Shown here: piece after piece, positions 55,605 through 64,000 of the stretch | Layout of the letters: each line of letters opens with the position of its first letter | How positions within the stretch are numbered: position 1 is the stretch's first letter | Source of the DNA: Heterotrichella gracilis | Taxonomy: Eukaryota; Sar; Xanthophyceae; Tribonematales; Xanthonemataceae | Assembly: GCA_032358255.1 (NCBI GenBank) | Contig: JAULBX010016638.1 | Location: 1-64,000, forward strand | DNA: 64,000 bases | Reading direction: 5' to 3' | Notes under the pieces: model-generated | What the model saw: only the letters and a program-made list of their open reading frames with translations | Told to the model about the DNA's origin: nothing | Databases searched by the model: none | Made by a program: the position numbers and the translations under genes

Positions 55605-57096
55605 ATGGCTGCCTGGACACTCGCACTGGCACTTCGCCCTTTGCTGGAATTGATGGTGGAGCGCCATGCCATGCGGGGTGCGGGGGGGGCGGGTTTTCAG
55701 AGCGGGATATTAGTAACTCCACCCTACCTGAACGGCACCTTCACCCTGCCCCACAGACCACAGCCCTTCAGACATGATCTCCACCAGCCCCGGCTCGCCA
55801 GCCTACACGCACGGGAAGCCGTGCACAACCCCTTTGCACCACCCTCCACAGAAATCACCCCAGGCTTTGTTATGAATATGGGGGACTGGGTGGTTCGCGG
55901 TGCTGCTCCTAAAGACATCAGCAAGGCAGCAGCAATCCAGGCCAACTCGTTCCATACGCCTCAGCCTATTCCCTTCGTTGACTTCCTAGCTCGGAAATCG
56001 TTTGAGGTGCGCTGGCCTGCTGGGGCTGTCACCACCCACTTTGCGATGGTGCTACTCCTGCTCAATTTTACGCACGTATCAGTGCACTTAGTTGGTGTAC
56101 CACTGCGCTTAATGACCGCATCTTCCTATTGCATGCAGGCAGAGGTTTTGTCAGGCCTGCAACAGAAGGCCAAGTACAACTCACCAGACAGGTACGCTGC
56201 TCCGCAGGCAGGCTGCAGTGTGACACTGGTGTATGCGTACTGCCTGTGCCCGTTTTCTTGTCTCACCTCTCAGTAGAAATTGGCCGAATACATGCTACCA
56301 GCACTTCATAGGGGTGGAATATGCATTCTGGTGTTGGTGAGTTCAGTTACATCGTTTCAGTAGAAGCCAGCCAGATGCCCCTGGGTTGCAGGTGGTGCTG
56401 CCTGGTGGCTGAGCGGAAGGGCGAGGTGATGGGCGTGGTAGAGCTGTGCATGAACGACGACCCGGTGAGTCAACCAGAGTTGTGCGCACCATGGTAATGG
56501 GCATGATTAACGCATTGCACCACCTGCGCTTGCAGCAATTATGATGCAGTATCGGGTGCACCATAACCAGCTACCATGCTTCCGCATGGTTGGGACATTG
56601 CTTGTCATGCGTTTCCTGGCTATTTGAGAGACAACGTTAAACTGCAGGACGTGTTGAGTAAGCTCCCGCCTGGCACTGGGGAGCACATCTATGTGTCGTG
56701 CATGGCGGTGGACCGCGCCGTGCGGCGCAGGGGGGCTGCCAAGGCGTTGCTGGCTGCTGCAGACAGGGTGGCAGGTGGGTTCTGCATGGACCTGCCCTGT
56801 AATTTCAAGTATGTCCCCCAAACATCCAGTCAAGCGCTACCTGCACCATCAGGGCCGCCTTATACATCAATGCTCGCCTCATGTGGACCCACGTTGTTGG
56901 CCCCATGTGACTTGGTGTGCTGTTTGCTCGCGCAGACTTGTGGTCCCAACCGCACCTGACCCTCCATGTGTACCAAGACAACCCCGCTGCCTACGTGCTG
57001 TACCAGTGCCAGGGGTATGAGGAGGTGGGCAGGGACGCCGCCTGGCTGAGCATCATCGGGCAGCGCATACGCGTGCTCATGATCAAAGAGTTGTAA
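55605..57096 (+). CDS. GNAT-family N-acetyltransferase
   Basis: Acetyl-CoA-dependent acetyltransferase. Exons 56139-56191, 56392-56464, 56648-56774 and 56936-57096 are firm and join in frame; the first exon ends at 56006 and is open back to an ATG at 55605, giving about 271 aa. Motif A is IYVSCMAVDRAVRRRGAAKA, with the acetyl-CoA loop RRRGAA, and motif B is VYQDNPAAYVLYQCQGYEEV (N..A..LY...GY). WCCLVAERKGEVMGVVELCM supplies the central beta strands. The N-terminal ~90 residues may include a plastid leader, as in plant plastid GNATs, but the start is uncertain and an intron could lie near 55705-55755. Substrate (protein N-terminus, lysine or small amine) cannot be told. Confidence 0.82.
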
Positions 57097-57986
57097 GGGA
57101 ATTGCAGGGAATGCCACGCAGCGCTGGTGGGACACCTGCAGCACGTTGCAGGCTATGAGGGGCACTGGGGGTGTGCTTTTGAGCACACGTACGCGCTGTG
57201 TATCTGCGCCTTATATGCCGTGGTTGGAGGCATGCCAGCTTTGGAGGTGCACAGGGTAGGCTTTGGACGCCATGCAATGTTGCAACCAGCCTGCTATCAA
57301 CGCAATACATGGGCGACGCTTCCAAGCAGTTGAGCAGTAGATTACGTCTTGAGCCTTCAAATCACAAGGGTTTTGGAACCGTTGAACAGCAAGCTCTATG
57401 CAAGAATTGGTATTATTTCACTTTGGGTGTCCCCCATGCTTTCCTTCTTTTCACTTAAACTCAGGATGGTTTCTGAGAGATGTTTTCTGGTGCAACCATG
57501 TGCAGCAGTATTTAATATTTTTACATAAAAATAAAGATAAATCGAAAGTGATTTTTGGACCCTTCGTTGTACCAGCTTTTGGATGGCGTAATGCCAAGGG
57601 ACATAACACCAAAACACAAAAGCACTTAGAACGTTCTTCGTCTTCTTCTGCAGCAGGTCAGTAGCATGAAGGTGGTTGTTCCAGTCGCTGCAGGTTGTGT
57701 TTATAATGCTGGTATTGGCCATGCAGTGCGTGCTTAGTTGCAGCACCGCTTGAGTATGGACCCCCCAAGTTTGGCACCCAGCCGGAACAGTGCATACCTG
57801 TCATCCGCCTGCACTTCCAAGGATCTCACGCTTGAGTGAGCGTATGGTTCCGCAATGAAAGAGAGGACGACGCACACTTCAGCGCGTGTGAGGCCTTGCT
57901 CAGTTCAACCTCTCAGCTGCACGCTGGCCACAGCGGGACCCAGTGACCCGCTTTGAGCGGGTACAACCTCAAACTACAACCGCGAA
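57097..57986. other. Tandem intergenic region
   Basis: Holds the 3' UTR of the GNAT gene and the upstream region of the RWP-RK gene. An AT-rich stretch lies at 57505-57560. No gene, RNA or repeat is recognised. Confidence 0.4.
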
Positions 57987-60900
57987 ATGCCGTCGGAACC
58001 CGGCCAGGACATGACCGGGAGCCCTCAAGAAAGAGTAGATTTACAGCAGCGGTTGATAAGGGGCTTGTTAAGGTTTCAAGACGCGCTTGCAGGCACAACC
58101 AATGTCCTCAACGGATGCCTGTGCCAGGTGGGTTACCGAGTTAGGGTGTCGTCGCACCGTCTGCGTGTTTGTGTACTCACGGGCACCCTTCCCTTGTCCA
58201 GACTTGGCTTCCAAACTTTTCAGACGACGGTGGCTGCTCGCTGGCTTGTGCGGTAAGTCAAGCCTTCTTGCCCTGTGGAGCATCTGAGTGCAAAGTACAA
58301 CTTTTCATATGCATGCGTGCTATGGCCCTACTCCAGAGTTGCGACTTGTCCCTCACGGGTCCCGCGCAACCTTCTTAGTTATATGTGCTCCACGCGCCGC
58401 CAGTTGCCCACCCGATTGTGTGCACTGTTCCCACTGGCATCCATGTGTACAATTTCAAGCGATGTCCTGTCCATATCAGGGGCAGCCCTTCACGATGTGT
58501 GGAACAGCAGACGAGCTGATTGCGCACAGAGCAGTCAGCTGCACTGCGCGCTATGCAACGTCGGTGGCAGACGAAAACAGTCTGGGTCCGCCGGGCCGCG
58601 TGTTCCAACGAATGGAGGTACGGCCTGCGCCGCGGATTCATCTGCGTTACTGTGCCAGCCTTTACACACGCAAAAGGTGGCAGCTGCACTTGGCTTGTTG
58701 CTCAGCTCGTGCACACGACGCAGCAAGTGGGCTCGCAGTTACCAGCGATGCCAGCTTGCAGCAGCTGACTATGGCATGCACTTTAAAGTTCACCAACTGG
58801 CCACAGATTGCTGACTGGCATGTGTCCCTTTTTAGACTGAGGTTTGTTCTCGACGGAATGGCACCCTCAGCTCTTCCAACCTGGGGGACAGTGGGCAGCC
58901 TGCTGCTGAACCCAGCAAGGTGCAGCGATCCATGTTCTTCCCAATCTTCCTAAAGCCTGGGTCGAGGCCTGTGGGGGTGGTGGAAGTGGTGCAGCTGATG
59001 TCTCAGCAGGACCAGCTGGTTTGTAGCGCCAAAGCCCTGGCGGCAACCCTTGGGCAAGCGCTGCAGGTAGGAGCCTGGTTCGATTGCCTGGTTTCCTGGC
59101 ACAGACTGTTTTCCACAACTCACGCACCCACTTCCTGACCCACGGCCTTGTCATGGCGCAGAGTGTGCAGCTGCATACAACCACAGTCGCCCCAGTACCA
59201 GTCGACCAGCACACAGTCACCACTGGCGAGAAGCGTGCAGCGAGCAGCCCCGCAGGCCCCGCGACCCGGAACAAGCGAGCTGCCACTGCCACTGCCACTG
59301 CCCCAACGCACGTTGGCGGGGGCCCATCACCCCTGGTTGCGGCCCTGGCAGGTGCCGCCCTGCCTGTCAAGGGGTCAGCAGACAGCTCGCTCAGCAGCTT
59401 GCCAGTGAAGGCGCAGGCAGAGGAGGCGGGCGGCGAGGGGATAGGTGGGTGCAGCTTGCATCTGTCCGATTGCAGCCAGGGTGTCCCAGCATCATCAGTC
59501 CATGGAACTGTTGTTTCACTGCTCGGCAAGTGCAGCAACACCCCTCCCATGCAAATGCATGCAAATCATAAACACGTGTCAACCACCTGCACCTGGTAAT
59601 CGCAAAGCAAGCAAATAGCCATGGTGGCCAGGCTGCTACTTGGCGAGAGTGCAAGTACTCACGTGACCAACCTATCTTGCGTCACCCTCCCCCCCACTCT
59701 GTGCAGGTGACGACGAGCGGCAGGCCCGGCAGAAGGGCACCCGTGGCAAGCCCGGCAAGAAGCTCAGCCTGGTTGACCTGCAGCCCCACTTTGGGGTTGC
59801 GCTGGAGGAGGCCGCGGTGCGGCTGGGGGTGTGCACCACCACGCTCAAGCGCGCCTGCAGGCGCCTGGGCATTCAGAAGTGGCCCTGGCGGCAGCTTGTG
59901 AAGCTGAACCGCGTGATCGACAAGATCCAGGGCAACGGCGCGGCGCTGGGCGGGGAGGGGGAGGGGCAGGAGGAGGTGGAGCAGGAGGTGAAGGAGGAGG
60001 GGCTGGTGGTGGAACCACCCAGCGCCGCAGCTGCGGTAGCCGCCGCATCAGCGCTTGTAGCCAAGGGCAGGGTTCAGGAGCTGCCCAACTCTCGGCTGGA
60101 GACGCTTGCGCGCCTGCTGCCGCAGATGACGGAGCTGTCACACCTCACTGGGGCGCCTGTGGGCAAGGGGAGCGATGCGCCGTCGGACCACGGGGAAGCG
60201 GGGATGCCAGGGGATGGGGTACCCAGCACGCGCACCGCGGTTCAGTCGGGTGATATACGGTCGGAGGGCGGCTTCCCTGGTGCACACCCCTCCCTCAGCG
60301 TCGACCAGCGCGTGCTGGCTGGCACAGGGCTAGACCGCGAAAATTCGCTGCGTTCGCAGCAGGGAGTGTGGGGTGGGGGGCGCTTGCAGCAAAGCAGCCT
60401 GCACGAAGCCCTGGCGGGGCTGTTGCCTGGTGCGTCTGGTGCCTGGTCCGAATCAGCACAACTTGCCAGCCTCATGAGCCTGAGCAACAGCATGATGGGG
60501 TCGCTGCCGCTGGGCACGGGGCGCACAGGCAGCATGATGGGCCAGCTGGAAGGGCTCCCAGGGGGCCTGACGGGCTTCATGCAGCAGCTGCAACCCAAAC
60601 CGCCGCCTCTGCGCCTGGCAGGGACTGCGCCGGGGGCTGGGATTGAGCCAAGCAGCATGCCGCTGGAGCGAGTGCTGCGCCAGGTGCCAGGTCAGGATGG
60701 GGCAGGCAGCTTGGGGGGCCAGGGCGCTGATGTGGCTGGCACCAGCACCGCACCCATTGGCACAGTGGCAGCATGGAAGCAGCAGTACCAGATGCGGCTG
60801 GCCCAGACAGCCACCTCCAACCGCATCTTTGATGGAGATGTGGCGCCAGGTGGGTGGCATGCAAACATACTTGACCCAGCATGTGGGAAGGCAACTTGTT

Positions 60901-61627
60901 ATTTGGCACGGAGTGTCATGAGGGGCGCGGGTGTGCATTGTGATTGTCATGAGTTGTATCATCATTGTCTAGCATGCACACCACGATACATGGACAAAGC
61001 TGCATGCTGCCTAGGGTGGCACCTCTCTTGCATGTAGACACCCCCATCTACCCGTCCTAATACCTGTGCATGCGCCGCCTGCAGCTGGGAGCGGTGGGCG
61101 AGCCCCCGCAGGTTTGGCCGACATCGTGCGGCCGCCGCCAGAGAACCTGCCCGCTGTGCTGACCCAGGCGCTCATGGGTCCTGGCGGCCCGTTTGGGCAA
61201 CTGCAACTCCCTGCTGATGGCGACGGGCATATGCCAGGTGCGGGTCAAGCTTGGACGGGCGTGGTGGAGCAATGGGATGCATGGCATGCAAATTGAGGAT
61301 ACATATATGCATCCAAGTTTGAGTGCTTTACTGAGTGTATACATACTCTGCAAGTCTGACCTGCACCTTGCATGTTGATTGGTGGTGCCTCGGGCTTATT
61401 GCGGGCACTGCCGGGCATCACCTGCATTTGGCACTGGCCACCAAACCTGGCCTATCCTGCTGGGACGCCTCCCGGGCTCAGCCGGTTTCCTTCCTCTTGC
61501 AGGCGACGTGGGAATGACTGGCAGCTTGCGCCAGATGTCCTCAGAAGCATGGCTGAGGCTGTTCTCAGGGAGCATGGAGCAGCGAGGCCCGCTGGGCTTC
61601 TTGCAGCAATGCCTGCAGCAGCTGTGA
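57987..61627 (+). CDS. NIN-like RWP-RK transcription factor
   Basis: Nuclear DNA-binding regulator of the NLP/NIT2 type, a family that controls nitrate assimilation in plants and Chlamydomonas. The NLP N-terminal domain is spread over 57987-58127 (RGLLRFQDALAGTTNVLNG), 58202-58252 (TWLPNFSDDGG), 58480-58617 (GQPFTMCGTADELIAHR then GPPGRVFQRME), an exon ending near 58787 (YQRCQLAAADYGM) and one from about 58918 to 59066 (MFFPIFLKPGSRPVGVVEVV). 59162-59444 is a basic, Ala/Thr-rich linker. The exon 59707-60849 carries the RWP-RK domain: LSLVDLQPHFGVALEEAAVR, LGVCTTTLKRACRRLGIQ, then KWPWRQLVKLNRVID. Exons 61085-61237 and 61503-61627 end the protein; a Met/Gly/Leu-rich tail and no PB1 domain, as in Chlamydomonas NIT2. 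The signature is KWPWRQ instead of RWPxRK. The exon border at 58620-58720 is unresolved. Confidence 0.85.
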
Positions 61628-63026
61628 GGCAGCGGGGGCACAGGGATGCCATTTGAGAGGGGAGGGCGTCATGCTTGCATGGGGTCATGGGTGCCGTGCA
61701 CACACCACCTGAATGCAATAATATGTACATATCGGCGCTTAACAGTCTGCTACCTTATCCCTGGTGCGCAGCACAGGATTTTTGTCGGCTAGCAGAGGAC
61801 TTTTGTCAGACTGGTACCAGCCTGTTTGGTAGCAGGGTCTGGGCAGCAGGTTCCTTTCGCAATAAAAGCTTTTTTTTCTTTTGTAGAATTCGTTGACGTT
61901 GAAGGCATTATGGTGGCTGTGTTTATTGAGTGCGTTTGCTAGCATCAAACGCACATCCATGCTGTCAGGGAATGTGGGTAGAGCAAAACGAGAAATATTG
62001 TTGAATATTCTTGAGAACTGTGGACCTACATCTGATCGTCACGTTTGCCCTTGTGGCATGTCATAAGCACCTCACCCCAGGCTGGCATGCCAAGCCGCGA
62101 GTTGGGGGGGACTGTCTTGTCATTCTTGCTAATAGCTTGTGCATGAGGATATAGTGCTATATACTGCTCAGGACCTGCGCATACTTGCCGAGAGTAAATG
62201 CGCGTCAGCCAGGAGCGTATTATATCACAAGTTGATCCAAAGCAGCTCGCTTAGTGTTGTTAGGAAGGCTCTGATGCTCCCCGCATCTTGTTTTCACGCC
62301 CTGCGGCGTTTTTTTTGGCAATTGCTGTGTGCAAACGCATATGGGATAAAATTAATATTATCACTTCTCAGGTACATGTGTTCTTGCTGCCAGTGTGATC
62401 AACATGAAATTACTGTTGCTTTAGGAATGGCCGCAAAATACTTCCGCATCTGTAAGCTACCATCAGTTCACGCTACACTCACAATGTCATACTGCACTCA
62501 TTCTAGTGGAATTGGCACTTGCCGCAAAATTACATGGCAGGAAAGCAGCTGTTATGTGTCATCCTATACTACGTATCACCACAAGTGGCATCCCATACCT
62601 GTGGTTATACTGAGTGGCACTGCAAGCTGCCTTTCTTTAAACAGAAATGCTCCTGGAGGTGGACCACATGGTACCAACCGTTACTAACTATTAGGGGCAA
62701 TTTAAAGCAAATGTGATTAAGTATGCAACCTCACTGATGATGCACTGCACCATCATCCCATGCACATCATGCTGGTCATCAATCATGAGTCGTCAAAAAA
62801 GGTAAAAAAAAAGGTTAAGCCCTACGCGAGACGCGTAATTTTGGGGACGAACCCGAGGAGGCATCAGCCGCGAAACTGTGCACCCTTTAGCTAAGCGACC
62901 CATCCAGAAAGTGACCCTACGTCATTCCCAGGTGAGCAGTCGAGCGGGTACTAATCCCACCGCCTATACCTGAAGGGCCAATTAAATGACCTTGGTGCTC
63001 GTGAACTCGCGCTACGAAGCTCGCTG
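61628..63026. other. Convergent intergenic region
   Basis: About 1.4 kb between the RWP-RK gene and the NRAMP gene, both ending here. A 182-codon open frame at 62139-62687 has no domain-like features. The right part holds the Pol III/SINE-like element listed separately. Confidence 0.4.
62804..62990 (-). other. Pol III-type / tRNA-derived SINE-like element
   Basis: On the minus strand there is an A-box-like TTAGCTAAAGGGTGC (around 62881-62895), then about 40 bp later a B-box-like GGGTTCGTCCCC (62843-62854), then GCGTAGGGCTTAACC and a T9 run (A9 at 62804-62812 on the plus strand) that would act as a Pol III terminator or SINE tail. No cloverleaf can be drawn with a paired acceptor stem, so it is not an intact tRNA. 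The segment upstream (GGCGGTGGGATTAGTACCC) looks structured and may be the 5' part of the element. Confidence 0.45.
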
Positions 63027-64000
63027 TCATACATCTAGCGTCCGTGCAGCTAGATCAACATAGTACCGAAGTGAGTACATGTTATTCCCATCCCCATTTG
63101 CGCTGTCGCCCTTGCCCTCCATTGCCCGCCTGGACTGGCTGTGCAACGCCATCTCCACGGCTGCGCCCACTTCGGCCCTCCCCAAGCCCCTGGGTGTGCT
63201 GCTGCCCGCCAGTTCCAGAGGCAAATACCCGTTGCCACGCGCCATGGGTGCTGCCAGAGGCTGCAGCTTGAGCAGGTCGTCCCCGTCGTCCTCCAACTGC
63301 TCTCCTTGCAGCTCTGCACTGTACTCTGTACCACTCGGGCGCAGCAACTGCCCCTCCTGGCCCCCGTCCCGCCCGGCCTGCTTCCCGTAGCCGCGCCATC
63401 TGTAGGACGTCACGTACAGCAGGGCTGCGCAGTAGACCAGCGACGCAACCACCACCAGTGCCACACCCACAGGGGGCAAAGATGCAACTGACCAGGAGAT
63501 GATGGTGTAACCATTCATGGCGATGATGACGATCGCCACCAGCCATGCACCCACCTGCGTGGGCTTGGCAATGGCGAACTCTGGCGTCATGATGCGTGGC
63601 GAAGAGGTAAACTGGATCAACTGCACATGGGGGATTACGTTGTAAGAAGGAAGGTTGAAGCACATGGCATGCACACCTAGCAGTGTGGTGTCACATGTTT
63701 GTCTGTGTGAGACGTAGCATGCACTTCTGTGAGCAGATGCGCACCGGCACAATAGCGAATGGCAGCTGTATTGACTGCAGCACATTCATCCACTGGTTGA
63801 GCGTGTCCATGCTGGAGGATGATCCAAAAGCGGTAGCAACGATGAGTGTGGGGACAAGGGCCACGCTGCGGGTGAACAGCGCGCGCTTCCATGCAGCCAT
63901 CTGCAGACAGGAACCTTGTCAGGGAAGGCATACGCATTGCGCATACAGATGTACATTAGCTGGCAGAAACCAGTCTTTGCCAGCCTCAACACAAAATTTG
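63027..64000 (-). CDS. NRAMP-family divalent metal transporter, C-terminal part
   Basis: Proton-coupled Mn/Fe transporter, cut by the right window edge; only the last two exons are visible: 63745-63900 and 63027-63620 (both in phase). The first encodes ALFTRSVALVPTLIVATAFG and NVLQSIQLPFAIVPV, the conserved TM8-TM9 region with the LNxxQSxQLPFA motif. The second starts LIQFTSSPRIMTPEFA, carries two helices (VGAWLVAIVIIAMNGYTIIS and GVALVVVASLVYCAALLYVT), and then a long hydrophilic tail (~110 aa, GRDGGQEGQLLRPSGTEY and DDGDDLLKLQPLAAP) ending RYYVDLAARTLDV. The tail is longer than in most plant NRAMPs. Sequence beyond 63900 is intron-like up to the edge. Confidence 0.85.

Noticed and set aside
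62139-62687. 182-codon open frame on the plus strand between convergent genes
   Set aside because: No homologous-looking motif, Cys/His/Ser-rich composition typical of spurious frames, and the DNA is AT-richer than coding exons here.
62804-62990. Intact tRNA gene
   Set aside because: A- and B-box-like motifs are present but no acceptor stem or anticodon arm can be folded.

Overview
The window is nuclear DNA from a green alga. The genes carry many short GT-AG introns, several products are chloroplast proteins, and non-coding DNA is scattered with the plant/trebouxiophyte telomere heptamer (TTTAGGG/CCCTAAA) and with TGCATGCA palindromes. A trebouxiophyte (Coccomyxa- or Trebouxia-like) is my best guess; the genus cannot be fixed from the sequence. 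Nothing looks bacterial, organellar or viral.

Layout, left to right. 0.4-4.4 kb (+): a protein-kinase-like gene with a possible frame break, then an unrecognised helical/coiled reading frame. 5.5-11.4 kb (-): OEP80, the plastid outer-envelope Omp85 protein, 11 exons, 808 aa. 12.5-16.2 kb (-): a RAP-domain, octotricopeptide-like organelle RNA-binding protein. 17.3-20.4 kb (+): a plastid DUF3531 protein. 21.4-29.2 kb (+): a large FUSC/aromatic-acid-exporter-like membrane protein. 30.4-32.3 kb (-): a plastid DUF4079 membrane protein. 32.5 kb (-): an intron-containing tRNA-Ser(AGA). 33.0-35.8 kb (+): PEX7, the PTS2 import receptor. 37.5-43.3 kb (+): a half-size ABCG transporter, 14 exons. 44.5-47.2 kb (+): an unrecognised membrane protein. 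49.0-54.4 kb (-): fatty acid photodecarboxylase (FAP), 12 exons, with the FAP-specific Cys/Arg pair intact. 55.6-57.1 kb (+): a GNAT acetyltransferase. 58.0-61.6 kb (+): a NIN-like/RWP-RK transcription factor. 63.0-64.0 kb (-): the C-terminal end of an NRAMP metal transporter that runs off the window.

For most genes I derived exon boundaries by hand from GT-AG sites, and the summed exon lengths close in frame for OEP80, RAP, DUF3531, DUF4079, PEX7, ABCG, the 562-aa membrane protein, FAP and GNAT. There is no operon logic. Six products look plastid-directed (OEP80, RAP protein, DUF3531, DUF4079, FAP, and possibly GNAT).

The most unusual signal is structural. In at least five genes an exon-intron junction (last or first 15-40 exon bases plus the splice site) is duplicated in tandem into the neighbouring intron, and the spacer between copies usually carries TTTAGGG/CCCTAAA motifs. 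Clear cases are a ~96-bp unit x4 in OEP80, a 75-bp unit x3 in the ABCG gene, and single copies in PEX7, DUF3531 and three more OEP80 junctions. This suggests a telomere-motif-linked process that lengthens introns and creates decoy splice sites. Other items of note are a TRIM-like pair of 134-bp direct repeats in a FAP intron, a telomere-motif hairpin in the kinase intron, and a Pol III/SINE-like element at 62.8-63.0 kb.
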